Of a DNA stretch of 64,000 nt, positions 53,306-62,326 are shown piece by piece. Source of the stretch: Paenibacillus cymbidii (GTDB lineage: Bacteria > Bacillota > Bacilli > Paenibacillales > NBRC-103111); contig NZ_SHLX01000001.1 in the NCBI RefSeq assembly GCF_004764705.1, positions 310,001 through 374,000 of the forward strand, read 5' to 3'. The translations under genes were made by a program, and so were the position numbers. The notes under the pieces are model-generated. The model was not told the origin of the DNA and ran no database searches. It was given only the letters and a program-made list of their open reading frames with translations. The stretch's first letter is position 1; each line of letters opens with the position of its first letter.

Positions 53306-55030
53306 ATGAATATCGGCTTGCAGGCAATGAGCTACAAGGCAATACGCGGCAATAACTCCTGGACGGAAGGAGAAGAGGCGGCCCGCGTCAGCCATCTGGA
53401 ACTGGCCGCCTGCCGCAGGGACAGTGCGGCTTTCCAGATCGTGCTGAGCGATCGAACGGAGTTTGTGCTGTCGACAGGGCAAGACCCGCAGTTATGGAAA
53501 AAAGGGCCGGCGAACATGGTGCGCGTCGAAGCGAAGTTGAACGAGTCGCTCCCAGGGCTGACGCTGCAGATCAACCTTGTTGGTTTCACGAAAGACGACG
53601 ATGGCAGGGAAAAGGCGGATCTGCTGCTCGACCAAACGGCGTTATATGTGCCGGAGCGTATGGTGCAGCCGGTGTGGGTGGAATTCACCGCAGCGGCAAA
53701 CGCGGCGCCGGGACGTTATACGGGCACGGTTCGTGTGTATGCGCATACGTTGTTCGAGGACGAAACACTGCTGAAGGTGTTGACGTTTGCGCTCGAAGTG
53801 AAGCACCATACGCTGCCCGAACCGGGCGACTACCGCTTCTACCTCGACTTGTGGCAGCACAGCTCGAACATTGCGCGCAAATACGATGTCGCGTTGTGGA
53901 CGGACGAGCATTTCCGAATCCTCGATGCTTATTTGGCGAGCCTTGGACAGCTCGGGCAAAAAGCGGCGACCGTCATCGTTTCGGAATGTCCTTGGTCGGG
54001 GCAATTTACACACCGCGACCGCGAGCCGTCCGACTTGTTCGAATACAGCATCGTCGGCGTCGTCAAATCGAAGGAGGGCGGGTTCGCTTACGATTTTGAC
54101 GCGCTCGACCGCTATATCGAGCTGGCGGAGAAACACGGCATTCGCGAGGAAATCGAAGTGTTCGGCTTGCTGAACATTTGGCAAGACCCTGTCGCCGGCT
54201 ACGGCGCCATCGTGGAAGGTTCGCCGGACGGCGTACGGGTGCGCTATTACGACGAAGCGGACGCGGCTTATAAATTCATCCGCAGCCAGGAAGACCTGAC
54301 GGCCTACGTTTCGGCGCTGGAGCGACACTTTGTCGAGCGCGGCTGGATCGACCGCGTCCGCATCATCGCCGACGAGCCGAGCGACACGGTGCTGTTCGCC
54401 CGCCGGCTGGAAGCGCTGCGCGATATGGCGCCAAAGTTCAAATACAAGGTCGCGATCAACCACGTCGAGTTTATTCGCGAACAGGTCGAAGGCATGTACG
54501 ACTATGTGCCGATTCTCACCGGCGCAGCGTCCGAGCACGAGCGCCTTGAGGAACTGCGGCCGACGATCGCCGGCAAGCTGCTGTACTACGTCTGCTGTCA
54601 TCCCGATCGGCCGAATACGTTCATCGACTCGCCGGCGCTGGAGAGCCGGCTGATCGCCTGGCTGGCCGAACGGCTCGGCTTCGACGGCTTTCTCCGCTGG
54701 AACTACACCGTCTGGCCGGACGACCCGCTGCGCACGGTGAGCTACCGCAGCCCCCATTGGAAAGCGGGCGACACGAACTTCGTCTACCCGGGCCGAACGG
54801 GCAAGCCGCTCCTGTCGCTGCGGTACAAATGGCTGCAGCGGGGCATCCGCGATTTCGAAATCATGCAGCAGCTGAAAGACGAAGGCAAAGCCGAACTCGT
54901 CAAGGCCAGCCTGAATCGCGTGTTCGAAGGACGCTCCACCGCGGAATTGACCGGCTTGCTGAAGGAGTCGCAAACGGCGTATTCGCTGCAGGCGGACGAT
55001 TACGATGGGCTGCTCGCTCATGTGAACTGA
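53306..55030 (+). CDS. DUF4091 domain protein, putative glycoside hydrolase-like
   Basis: This 574-residue protein without a signal peptide has an N-terminal beta-sandwich (to about 170; VQPVWVEFTAAANAAPGRYTG) and a barrel-like central domain (YRFYLDLWQHSSNIARKYDV, VRIIADEPSD with an acidic pair, YYVCCHPDRPNTFIDSP, GFLRWNYTVWPDDP). The C-terminal DUF4091 region contains LRYKWLQRGIRDFEIM. DUF4091 proteins are often linked to carbohydrate metabolism; no activity is assigned. GGAGGTG precedes ATG 53306. The divergent AraC gene is the likely regulator. Confidence 0.83.
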   Translation: MNIGLQAMSYKAIRGNNSWTEGEEAARVSHLELAACRRDSAAFQIVLSDRTEFVLSTGQDPQLWKKGPANMVRVEAKLNESLPGLTLQINLVGFTKDDDGREKADLLLDQTALYVPERMVQPVWVEFTAAANAAPGRYTGTVRVYAHTLFEDETLLKVLTFALEVKHHTLPEPGDYRFYLDLWQHSSNIARKYDVALWTDEHFRILDAYLASLGQLGQKAATVIVSECPWSGQFTHRDREPSDLFEYSIVGVVKSKEGGFAYDFDALDRYIELAEKHGIREEIEVFGLLNIWQDPVAGYGAIVEGSPDGVRVRYYDEADAAYKFIRSQEDLTAYVSALERHFVERGWIDRVRIIADEPSDTVLFARRLEALRDMAPKFKYKVAINHVEFIREQVEGMYDYVPILTGAASEHERLEELRPTIAGKLLYYVCCHPDRPNTFIDSPALESRLIAWLAERLGFDGFLRWNYTVWPDDPLRTVSYRSPHWKAGDTNFVYPGRTGKPLLSLRYKWLQRGIRDFEIMQQLKDEGKAELVKASLNRVFEGRSTAELTGLLKESQTAYSLQADDYDGLLAHVN

Positions 55031-55046
55031 ATGAAGAACAAGAATC

Positions 55047-55093
55047 AGCCCTGCGAAGGCACGCGTCATGTGCTTTGGCAGGGCTTTTATTTG
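55047..55093 (+). terminator. Terminator after the DUF4091 gene
   Basis: AGCCCTGC...AGGCAC pairs with TGTGCT...GCAGGGCT, followed by TTTTATTTG, separating the accessory genes from spoIIGA. Confidence 0.85.
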
Positions 55094-55138
55094 CCGGGAA
55101 AGAAAGAGGCTTATCCCATGTGCGCCAACAGCGGCCGA

Positions 55139-55205
55139 TTCGACAAAAAAACAACGCCGGCGGCGACTCGGTTTGACAGACATCGAAAATCGAAACCGCT
55201 ATACT
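55139..55205 (+). promoter_or_regulatory. spoIIG-type promoter with Spo0A-like boxes and 21-bp spacer
   Basis: TTGACA (55173-55178) and TATACT (55200-55205) are 21 bases apart, too far for ordinary sigma-A use. A perfect 0A box in inverse orientation, TTCGACA, lies at 55139, and two partial boxes, CATCGAA (55181) and AATCGAA (55188), lie in the spacer. The B. subtilis spoIIG promoter is known for a 22-bp spacer activated by phosphorylated Spo0A. Confidence 0.75.
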
Positions 55206-55235
55206 GGGTTCATCCGGCTGCGGGAGGACGAGGAT

Positions 55236-56150
55236 GTGATCGTCTATGTCGATCTGCTGTTCCTCGTCAATGTGCTGATTGACGGGGCTTTGCTTTACGC
55301 GACAGCCCGCATTCGCCGCATTCGCTTCCGCCTGTGGCGGTTATGCGCGGCAGCCGCAATCGGTGGCGCCTACGTCGTTATGCTGCTTCTCCCCGCTTTG
55401 TCCGGCATGCAAACGTTCGTGTTCAAGTTTGCCTTTTCGGCGCTCATGCTGCTGACGGCATTCGGTTACGGCGGGCGCAAAACATTTTGGCGAAACCTGG
55501 GTTCGTTTTATTTGATCGGCTTTGTTGCCGCCGGCGGCATCTACGGGCTGCATGCTTTCTTTTCGTCAGGCGGGATCATGAACGGCATTTGGCTTACCCA
55601 TTCCGGAGGGATTGCCTACTCGCTTCCGGTTGGCATCGTGTTCGTGCTGGCCGCAATGGCGGCCGTGCTCTTTGCCGTCGTCAGAAGCGCGCGCAGTGTC
55701 AAGGAACGCGAGCGGCTGCTCCGCCATACGGCGCAAGTAAGCGTCACGCTCGGCGATTGCAAGCTATCGTGCACCGGGCTGGTCGACACGGGCAACCATC
55801 TGTATGACCCGCTGACGAAAACGCCGGTTATGGTAATGGAAACGTCGCTGTGGAAGGAATGGGTGCCGGCGTCGTGGCTGCCGCTCATTCGCCGGGCGGA
55901 GCCCGATCTGATCCTGAGCGCACCGGAAACGGAAGCGTTCCGCTGGAGAGATCGGCTGAGGCTTGTGCCTTATCGCGGCGTAGGTCGTTCGATGCAGTTC
56001 ATGCTGGCCATCCGGCCCGACGAAGTGATCGTGACGCAAGCGGACCGGACGATCGCCTCGGATCGCGTACTGATCGGTTTCGACGCCGGCGCGCTTAGCT
56101 CCGACGGTTCGTATCAAGCCATAATCCATCCTATGCTGATGGAAACCTAA
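55236..56150 (+). CDS. spoIIGA: Sigma-E processing peptidase SpoIIGA
   Basis: This 304-residue protein has five membrane helices in the first ~150 residues and a C-terminal retropepsin-like aspartic protease domain with [13 protein letters not shown] (catalytic D184). It cleaves pro-SigE at the sporulation septum after signalling from the forespore. GTG 55236 has GGGAGGACGAG upstream. It is followed by sigE after 70 bases, as expected for the spoIIG operon. Confidence 0.94.
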   Translation: MIVYVDLLFLVNVLIDGALLYATARIRRIRFRLWRLCAAAAIGGAYVVMLLLPALSGMQTFVFKFAFSALMLLTAFGYGGRKTFWRNLGSFYLIGFVAAGGIYGLHAFFSSGGIMNGIWLTHSGGIAYSLPVGIVFVLAAMAAVLFAVVRSARSVKERERLLRHTAQVSVTLGDCKLSCTGLVDTGNHLYDPLTKTPVMVMETSLWKEWVPASWLPLIRRAEPDLILSAPETEAFRWRDRLRLVPYRGVGRSMQFMLAIRPDEVIVTQADRTIASDRVLIGFDAGALSSDGSYQAIIHPMLMET

Positions 56151-56220
56151 TTATCAACGAATTTCGCCTGCCCGAACATCGCCACGGGATGCGGGACTTT
56201 CGGTGGGAGGGGGACTGGAC

Positions 56221-56943
56221 ATGTTGGTCAAGTGGAGGTTATCGATGCAACTTACTTACTACAGGCTGCTGATGCTGATCGGAGTCAAGGGAGATGAGAT
56301 TCATTATATCGGCGGCAGCGAAGCGCTGCCTCCGCCGCTTACCCGCGAAGAGGAAGAGTATTTGCTGCAGAAGCTGCCAAGCGGCGACGCCGCCATCCGC
56401 GCCGTGCTGATCGAACGCAATTTGCGGCTTGTCGTGTACATCGCCCGCAAGTTCGAGAATACGGGGATCAACATCGAGGATCTCGTATCGATCGGCGCGA
56501 TCGGCCTGATCAAGGCGGTAAACACGTTCGATCCGGACAAAAAAATCAAACTCGCCACCTACGCATCGCGCTGCATCGAAAACGAAATTTTGATGCATTT
56601 GCGCCGCAACAGCAAAATCCGCACCGAAGTATCGTTCGACGAACCGCTTAACATCGACTGGGACGGCAACGAGCTGCTGCTCTCCGATGTGCTCGGCACG
56701 GAGAACGACACGATTTACCGCAACATCGAGGAGCAAGTGGACCGCAAGCTGCTGCACAAGGCGCTCGACAAGCTGTCCGATCGCGAGCGCGTCATCATGG
56801 AGCTCCGATTCGGGCTGCAGGACGGGCAGGAGAAAACGCAGAAAGACGTCGCCGACATGCTCGGCATTTCGCAATCGTACATATCCCGGCTGGAGAAACG
56901 CATCATCAAACGGCTGCGCAAGGAATTCAACAAAATGGTATGA
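56221..56943 (+). CDS. sigE: Mother-cell RNA polymerase sigma factor SigE (pro-SigE)
   Basis: This 240-residue sigma-70 factor directs early mother-cell transcription. The N-terminal pro-sequence of about 29 residues ends in [15 protein letters not shown], the region cut by SpoIIGA. Regions 2 ([22 protein letters not shown]) and 4.2 ([22 protein letters not shown]) are intact. ATG 56221 has GGGAGGGGG upstream. Confidence 0.96.
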   Translation: MLVKWRLSMQLTYYRLLMLIGVKGDEIHYIGGSEALPPPLTREEEEYLLQKLPSGDAAIRAVLIERNLRLVVYIARKFENTGINIEDLVSIGAIGLIKAVNTFDPDKKIKLATYASRCIENEILMHLRRNSKIRTEVSFDEPLNIDWDGNELLLSDVLGTENDTIYRNIEEQVDRKLLHKALDKLSDRERVIMELRFGLQDGQEKTQKDVADMLGISQSYISRLEKRIIKRLRKEFNKMV

Positions 56944-56987
56944 GCCTTAGACAGCGGTTTCACAAAAAAAATTTGCGCACGCGGCAG

Positions 56988-57016
56988 ACGGCTTTGTCCT
57001 TGAGACAAGCCGTTTT
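56988..57016 (+). terminator. Terminator between sigE and sigG
   Basis: ACGGCTTTGTC pairs with GACAAGCCGT around CTTGA, followed by TTTT, separating the mother-cell operon from the forespore sigG gene. Confidence 0.8.
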
Positions 57017-57053
57017 GCGCGTTTTTGAGGCGAAACCGGCAGGGGAGCGGTAC

Positions 57054-57082
57054 GCATAAAAACCGGGTCCGCGGAGATAATG
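57054..57082 (+). promoter_or_regulatory. Candidate forespore (sigma-F/sigma-G) promoter of sigG
   Basis: GCATA (57054-57058) resembles the -35, and GGAGATAATG (57073-57082) matches the sigma-F -10 pattern GGnnAnAnT. The 14-base spacer is slightly short. Location between the sigE terminator and sigG is where the forespore promoter is expected. Confidence 0.45.
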
Positions 57083-57105
57083 GAGGGTAACAGGAGGGAT
57101 TCACG

Positions 57106-57888
57106 GTGACCCGGAACAAAGTCGAAATTTGTGGTGTCGATACCGCAAAACTGCCTGTCCTAACCAACGCGGAAATGCGCGAGCTGTTCGTGGAACTGCA
57201 GACCAAAGGGGAACGATCGGCGAGAGAGAAGCTCGTCAACGGCAATTTGAGACTCGTGCTTAGCGTCATTCAACGGTTCAACAATCGCGGGGAGTTCGTC
57301 GACGACCTGTTTCAAGTCGGTTGTATCGGGTTAATGAAAGCGATCGACAATTTCGATCTCAGTCAGAACGTGAAATTTTCCACTTATGCGGTACCGATGA
57401 TTATCGGCGAAATACGCCGTTACTTGCGCGACAACAACCCGATCCGGGTCTCGCGCTCCTTGCGCGACATCGCGTACCGGGCGTTGCAGGTCAGAGACAG
57501 CCTGACGAACAAAAACTCGCGCGAGCCGACGATCTATGAAATTTCCGAAGTGCTCGGCGTGCCGAAGGAAGACGTCGTGTTCGCGCTTGACGCGATCCAG
57601 GATCCGGTGTCGCTGTTCGAGCCGATCTACCATGACGGCGGCGATCCGATCTATGTGATGGACCAGATCAGCGACGACCGCAACAAGGACATCTCCTGGA
57701 TCGAAGGCATCGCGCTGCGGGAAGGAATGCGCAAGCTGAACGATCGGGAGAAAATGATTCTGTCGATGCGCTTCTTCGAAGGCAAAACGCAGATGGAAGT
57801 GGCCGATGAAATCGGCATTTCGCAAGCCCAGGTGTCCCGGCTCGAAAAATCGGCGATTCAGCAGATGCAGAAGCACGTCAAAACGTAA
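57106..57888 (+). CDS. sigG: Forespore RNA polymerase sigma factor SigG
   Basis: This 260-residue sigma factor controls late forespore genes. The N-terminus MTRNKVEICGVDTAKLPVLT, region 2 (DDLFQVGCIGLMKAIDNFDL), region 3 and region 4 (TQMEVADEIGISQAQVSRLE) match SigG closely. The start is GTG 57106, with CAGGAGGG upstream. It is a separate transcription unit from spoIIGA-sigE. Confidence 0.96.
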   Translation: MTRNKVEICGVDTAKLPVLTNAEMRELFVELQTKGERSAREKLVNGNLRLVLSVIQRFNNRGEFVDDLFQVGCIGLMKAIDNFDLSQNVKFSTYAVPMIIGEIRRYLRDNNPIRVSRSLRDIAYRALQVRDSLTNKNSREPTIYEISEVLGVPKEDVVFALDAIQDPVSLFEPIYHDGGDPIYVMDQISDDRNKDISWIEGIALREGMRKLNDREKMILSMRFFEGKTQMEVADEIGISQAQVSRLEKSAIQQMQKHVKT

Positions 57889-57904
57889 TGAGGGAATCGG
57901 CTGC

Positions 57905-57936
57905 GGCTCCGGAATGCTCCGGGGCCTTTTCTTTTT
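57905..57936 (+). terminator. Terminator after sigG
   Basis: GGCTCCGG pairs with CCGGGGCC (one wobble) around AATGCT, followed by TTTTCTTTTT. Confidence 0.85.
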
Positions 57937-58025
57937 CTCATCGGAGGACATTTTGCCCGGGGCGGACATATAGTTAGGAGAGGGATGATGCGGGTTTACC
58001 ATTCGATGGCCAGGCGGAGGAAGCC

Positions 58026-58340
58026 ATGAAAATTTCCGATTTCCAATCCAAGGACGTCATCAATATCGTGGACGGCAAAAAGCTGGGGCAAATCAGCGAC
58101 CTGGAGCTGGACCTGCGGCAGGGAAGAATCGAATCGATCGTCGTGCCGAGCGCGCAGCGGCTGTTCGGCTGGTTCTCCGGCGGCGGCGCCGATGTCGTCA
58201 TACCGTGGCGCAATATCGTCAAAATCGGCATGGACGTCGTGCTGGTGAAGCTGGACGATGCGCGGGTTTACCGGGCTCCGGAGGAGGAGCAGGACTATGG
58301 TGCGGCCGCAAACGGCAACCGATCTTATCGGGAGCGGTAG
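58026..58340 (+). CDS. YlmC/YmxH family PRC-barrel sporulation protein
   Basis: This 104-residue protein consists mostly of one PRC-barrel domain (MKISDFQSKDVINIVDGKKL, ISDLELDLRQGRIESIVVP, VVIPWRNIVKIGMDVVLVK). YlmC/YmxH proteins of spore-formers share this form; function is not defined. It lies between sigG and pgeF, as ylmC does in B. subtilis. GGAGGAAGCC precedes the ATG. Confidence 0.87.
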   Translation: MKISDFQSKDVINIVDGKKLGQISDLELDLRQGRIESIVVPSAQRLFGWFSGGGADVVIPWRNIVKIGMDVVLVKLDDARVYRAPEEEQDYGAAANGNRSYRER

Positions 58341-58444
58341 ACGGCCGCACGCCGGTGAATCGGAAGCCGATTGGAACCGCCGCCGGACCTGTGGTAAACT
58401 AAGCGACAACGGGGTATGTAATAGTGAAGCGGGGAGAGGACCGA

Positions 58445-59284
58445 ATGGAACCGTTTCGACCGGACAAGCGCGGGCCTGCGCAAACGCTGACGATTGCCGA
58501 TTGGCCGCAGCGGTTTCCCGAACTGACGGCCGGCTTTACGACTCGGCGCGGCGGCTTCAGCGCGGAACCGTTCGCGCAGCTGAATTGCGGCCTGCACGTT
58601 AATGACGAAACGAATGTCGTCATCGCCAACCGCAGGCTCGTCGCCGAACAAACGGGCATTCCGTTTGCCGACTGGGTATACGGCGAACAGGTGCACGGCC
58701 GCAGCGTCGCTGTCGTGACCTCGGCGGACCGGGGCAAAGGCACGGTGTCGCGCGAGGATGCGCTGGCGGACACGGACGCGTTCGCAACGAACGAACGGGG
58801 ATTGGGTTTGGCCGCGATGTATGCGGACTGCGTGCCGCTTTATTTTGTCGATCCGGTGCATCATGCGGTTGGGCTTGCCCATGCCGGCTGGAAAGGAACG
58901 ATGCAACGCATCGCGGAAGCGACGGTGCAGGCAATGTCAGGCGCGTTCGGCTCGGTGCCGGGCGATCTGTATGCCGCCATCGGGCCGTCGGTCGGCGTCT
59001 GCTGTTACGAAGTGGACGACGCCGTGATGGAGAACATGGTGCCGCTGATCGAATCGTTCGGTTTGAGCGACGATAGCGCCGCCTTCATAACGCTCGGATC
59101 CGGCAAATACAAGCTGAACTTGCAAGAATGCAATCGACAAATTATGATAAAAGCAGGAATTTTGCCGCATCGTATCGAAATAAGCAAATGGTGCACAAGC
59201 TGCAACGTCGATCGGTTCTTCTCGCACCGCAAGGAGCAAGGCCGAACCGGCAGAATGATCGCCTGGATCGGCTGGGAACGATAG
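58445..59284 (+). CDS. pgeF: Peptidoglycan editing factor PgeF (YlmD, laccase-like domain)
   Basis: This 279-residue protein belongs to the PgeF/YfiH family, known for purine nucleoside phosphorylase/deaminase activity and, in E. coli, for removing L-Ser-containing precursor errors. It has the metal-binding residues in GEQVHGRS (His), YADCVPLYF (Cys) and AHAGWKG (His). ATG 58445 has GGGGAGAGGACC upstream. It starts the pgeF-ylmE-sepF run; an extended -10 like TGGTAAACT lies just upstream. Confidence 0.92.
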   Translation: MEPFRPDKRGPAQTLTIADWPQRFPELTAGFTTRRGGFSAEPFAQLNCGLHVNDETNVVIANRRLVAEQTGIPFADWVYGEQVHGRSVAVVTSADRGKGTVSREDALADTDAFATNERGLGLAAMYADCVPLYFVDPVHHAVGLAHAGWKGTMQRIAEATVQAMSGAFGSVPGDLYAAIGPSVGVCCYEVDDAVMENMVPLIESFGLSDDSAAFITLGSGKYKLNLQECNRQIMIKAGILPHRIEISKWCTSCNVDRFFSHRKEQGRTGRMIAWIGWER

Positions 59285-59343
59285 CGCGGGCATTGCGGCC
59301 CGGAACCGCGCCTGTGCGCCGGCGAAGGAAGGGAGACCGCGCA

Positions 59344-60024
59344 ATGTCCATCAAGGATCGCCTGCTGGAAGTCAATCGGCGAATCGAGGCGGCTTGCCAG
59401 CGCGCCGGCCGGCGGCCGGAAGAAGTCAACTTGGTGGCCGTGACGAAATATGTCGAGATTGGAACGGCGCGCGAAGCGTTCGATAGCGGCTTGCGCCATC
59501 TGGGCGAGAATCGCTGGCAGGATGCGAAGCTCAAGTGGGAAACGATCGGCGACGCCGTCTGGCATTTCATCGGTCACTTGCAAACGAACAAAGTCAAAGA
59601 TGTCATCGGGAAATTCCCTTACATCCATTCGCTGGACCGGGATTCGCTGGCGGACGAAATGAATCGCAAGGCGGTAGCGCTTGGCATCTGCGTCAATGCG
59701 TTCGTCCAGGTCAACGTGTCGGGCGAAGAAAGCAAGTACGGCCTGCCGCCGGACGAGCTGTTCCGCTTCGCCGAACGATTGGCGGACAAGCCCGGGATTC
59801 GTGTCGTCGGTTTGATGACGATGGCCCCCCACGAAGCGCAAGCCGAAGCGACAAGACCCGTCTTTCGCGAGCTGCGCCGGCTGCGGGACGAACTGAATGC
59901 GCGCAACATTTTGCCTTACATAGCGAGCGAATTGTCGATGGGCATGTCGAACGATTTCGAGGTGGCCGTCGAAGAAGGCGCGACCTGGATCCGGTTAGGC
60001 TCGGTTCTGGTCGGGCATCAATAA
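59344..60024 (+). CDS. ylmE: YggS family PLP homeostasis protein (YlmE)
   Basis: This 226-residue, single-domain PLP-binding protein of the alanine-racemase N-terminal fold has the PLP lysine in LVAVTKYVE and the signatures GENRWQDAK, WHFIGHLQTNK and LSMGMSNDFEVA. YggS/PLPBP buffers intracellular PLP and has no catalytic activity of its own. ATG 59344 has GGAAGGGAG upstream. It precedes sepF as in B. subtilis. Confidence 0.94.
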   Translation: MSIKDRLLEVNRRIEAACQRAGRRPEEVNLVAVTKYVEIGTAREAFDSGLRHLGENRWQDAKLKWETIGDAVWHFIGHLQTNKVKDVIGKFPYIHSLDRDSLADEMNRKAVALGICVNAFVQVNVSGEESKYGLPPDELFRFAERLADKPGIRVVGLMTMAPHEAQAEATRPVFRELRRLRDELNARNILPYIASELSMGMSNDFEVAVEEGATWIRLGSVLVGHQ

Positions 60025-60063
60025 GATACAAGAACTCACACGAGACCAAGGAGGAACACCACA

Positions 60064-60513
60064 ATGAGCGTGATGAACAAATTCATGAACTTTATCGGTT
60101 TGAACGAAGAGGAAGAAATATTGGAACGCGAGCGTCCGACGGAAGGGCGCGAACCGGCGGAGGAAGCTGAAACCAATCCGTTCGAGCAACGTAAAACTAG
60201 AAGCAATGTCGTCAGCATCCATTCGCAGAAAAATGTTCGTGTCGTCCTGTGCGAACCGCGCTCCTACGACGAAACGCAGGATATCGCCGATCATCTTCGC
60301 TCCCGCCGGCCGGTCGTCGTCAACCTGCAGCGGGTCAGGAACGATCAGGCGATGCGCATCGTCGATTTTCTGAGCGGCACCGTATATGCGCTCGGAGGAT
60401 CGATATCGAAGATCGGGCCGAACATTTTCATCTGCACGCCGGAATCGGTTGAACTGCAAGGCACCATTTCGGAGCTGCTCCACGACGAGGCGGATTACAA
60501 CACATCGAGGTGA
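60064..60513 (+). CDS. sepF: Cell division protein SepF
   Basis: This 149-residue protein has an N-terminal amphipathic membrane-binding helix ([13 protein letters not shown]), an acidic linker and a C-terminal SepF domain ([50 protein letters not shown]). SepF polymerises into arcs that tether FtsZ to the septum membrane. The stop overlaps the ylmG start by four bases. Confidence 0.95.
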   Translation: MSVMNKFMNFIGLNEEEEILERERPTEGREPAEEAETNPFEQRKTRSNVVSIHSQKNVRVVLCEPRSYDETQDIADHLRSRRPVVVNLQRVRNDQAMRIVDFLSGTVYALGGSISKIGPNIFICTPESVELQGTISELLHDEADYNTSR

Positions 60514-60794
60514 AAAGTTTGGACGCTGTTTTCGCGCTAATCGACACGCTGCAATATATTTACTACTTGCTGATCATCGCCTACGTCCTGTTGTCCTGGC
60601 TGCCCAACGTGCGCGAAAGCTTTATCGGCGAACTGCTGGGCAAAGTGGTGGAGCCGTACTTGACGCCCTTCCGCAAAATTATACCGCCGATCGGCGGAAT
60701 GCTTGATATTTCGCCGATCATTGCGCTGTTTGCGCTTCGCTTCGTTGTCCTCGGGATTAAAGAAGTGATCGCATACGTAGCCGGATGGTTCTGA
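60510..60794 (+). CDS. ylmG: YggT family membrane protein (YlmG)
   Basis: This 94-residue protein with two membrane segments has the YggT pattern [41 protein letters not shown]. Relatives affect membrane or division-site organisation, but no mechanism is established. GTG 60510 overlaps the sepF stop (GTGA). Confidence 0.9.
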   Translation: MKSLDAVFALIDTLQYIYYLLIIAYVLLSWLPNVRESFIGELLGKVVEPYLTPFRKIIPPIGGMLDISPIIALFALRFVVLGIKEVIAYVAGWF

Positions 60795-60796
60795 CG

Positions 60797-61579
60797 ATGA
60801 AAGCTTCCGTCTATGCGCATTTTCATCCGGATGAGCATCGGTTCGTCGATAAAGCGCTGGAGTGGATGGAACGGGCCGGGCAGCAGCATGCCGTGAAGCT
60901 GACCGACTTCCTCGACCCGAGGCAGCAATTTATCGTGGCCACACTGGCGGCCAAGGACGACAGCGTCGTCGTCCGCCAATTCGGCGGTTACGACGAAGCG
61001 GAGCGGAAGCGGGCGATCATTGCCCCGGCTTACCGGGATCCGCAGCCGGAAGATTTCGCCGTGCAGGTGTTGGCTGTGACATCGGATGACAGCAGAATTT
61101 CGTCGCTCGAACACGGCGACTACATGGGCGCCATTCTCGGCCTTGGCGTGAAACGGGAGAAGATCGGCGACATTCATGTCCACGACGCGGGGGGCTGTCA
61201 TACACTCGTCGCGGCGGAAATTGCCGATTTTTTTCGTTTGCAGCTGACGCAGGTGCACCGCGTTGCGGTAAGTGCGGACATCCTCCCGCCGGACCGGCTC
61301 GTCCGATCCGCAGAAACGCTTGAAGAGATGACGTTATCCGTCGCTTCCATGCGGCTGGACGGCATTGCCAGCGATGTGTTTCGCCTGAGCCGGGCGAAAG
61401 TGCTTTTGCCGATCAAGGCCGGCAAGTGTCGGGTCAACTGGAAGGCGGAAGACGATCCGAGTACGCCGCTGCGCGAAGGCGATATCGTCTCGATGCAGGG
61501 CTTCGGCCGATTCAAGGTGCTGGAACTGATCGGCGTCTCCAAAAAAGACCGGTTGCGCGTGCGTATCGGCAAATATTGA
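60797..61579 (+). CDS. ylmH: S4-domain RNA-binding protein YlmH
   Basis: This 260-residue protein has an N-terminal YlmH domain (ISSLEHGDYMGAILGLGVKREKIGDI) and a C-terminal S4 domain (RLDGIASDVFRLSRAKVLLPI, LREGDIVSMQGFGRFKVLE). YlmH homologues bind stalled large-subunit complexes in ribosome quality control in B. subtilis. It begins two bases after the ylmG stop. Confidence 0.93.
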   Translation: MKASVYAHFHPDEHRFVDKALEWMERAGQQHAVKLTDFLDPRQQFIVATLAAKDDSVVVRQFGGYDEAERKRAIIAPAYRDPQPEDFAVQVLAVTSDDSRISSLEHGDYMGAILGLGVKREKIGDIHVHDAGGCHTLVAAEIADFFRLQLTQVHRVAVSADILPPDRLVRSAETLEEMTLSVASMRLDGIASDVFRLSRAKVLLPIKAGKCRVNWKAEDDPSTPLREGDIVSMQGFGRFKVLELIGVSKKDRLRVRIGKY

Positions 61580-61674
61580 GCGGAACTGTCGCCGTTTGCA
61601 GGAATTCCCGGGATCGATGTCGAATTCATCGGGCATACGGTGAGGAGAGACGAACTTTTTGTGGAGGTGCCGGA

Positions 61675-62166
61675 ATGGCTTTAACACCGCTCGACATACA
61701 TAACAAAGAATTTCGCCGCGGCTTTCGCGGTTACGACGAAGATGAAGTGAACGAGTTTCTCGATCAGGTGATCAAGGACTACGAAGCGTTGATTCGCGAG
61801 AACAAGGAAATGCAGCACCAGATGGAAACGATGCAAGAGAAGCTGGGGCATTTCGCTTCGATCGAAGAAACGCTCAGCAAGACGATTATCGTGGCCCAGG
61901 AAGCGGCTGACGAAGTGAAAGGCAATGCGAAGAAGGAAGCGCAGCTGATTATTCGCGAGGCAGAGAAAAACGCCGACCGGATCGTGAACGAGGCGCTAGT
62001 CAAGACCGGCAAAATTTCGCTCGAAATCGACGAGCTGAAAAAACAGGCGTCGATTTATCGCACGCGGTTCCGCACGCTGCTCGAAGCGCAACTGGAACTG
62101 CTCAAGAACGACAGCTGGGATACGCTCGAAGGAAACGAGCCGGATCGCAAGGAAAGAGTCGTGTAG
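61675..62166 (+). CDS. divIVA: Septum/pole curvature-sensing protein DivIVA
   Basis: This 163-residue protein has the conserved membrane-binding N-terminus (MALTPLDIHNKEFRRGFRGY, DEDEVNEFLDQVI) followed by coiled coils. DivIVA marks negatively curved membranes, directs MinCD/MinJ and, in sporulation, anchors chromosome origins. GTGGAGGTG precedes ATG 61675. Confidence 0.95.
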   Translation: MALTPLDIHNKEFRRGFRGYDEDEVNEFLDQVIKDYEALIRENKEMQHQMETMQEKLGHFASIEETLSKTIIVAQEAADEVKGNAKKEAQLIIREAEKNADRIVNEALVKTGKISLEIDELKKQASIYRTRFRTLLEAQLELLKNDSWDTLEGNEPDRKERVV

Positions 62167-62184
62167 GGCGACCCGCCCATGGCA

Positions 62185-62215
62185 AAGCCTCTCGTCCTTC
62201 GGGGACGGGAGGCTT
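62185..62215 (+). terminator. Strong hairpin after divIVA
   Basis: AAGCCTCTCGTCC pairs with GGGACGGGAGGCTT around TTCG. The T-run is weak. No T-box leader or ileS gene follows. Confidence 0.7.
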
Positions 62216-62326
62216 CAAAGTTTCCGGGCCCCCGCCAAGCTTGCAAGCGGCGACGGCAGTATGAGAACCCGTTCATCCGGCCAAACTTAAGGTGGTGCGG
62301 TTTAGCCGAACGGGAGGAAATCTCAG

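Noticed and set aside
57996..58409. A minus-strand ORF opposite the YlmC/YmxH-like gene
   Set aside because: The plus-strand PRC-barrel protein is recognisable and has a proper ribosome site; the antisense frame has no motif.
62167..62326. Possible T-box leader after divIVA
   Set aside because: No specifier-loop or T-box sequence is present and no tRNA synthetase follows.
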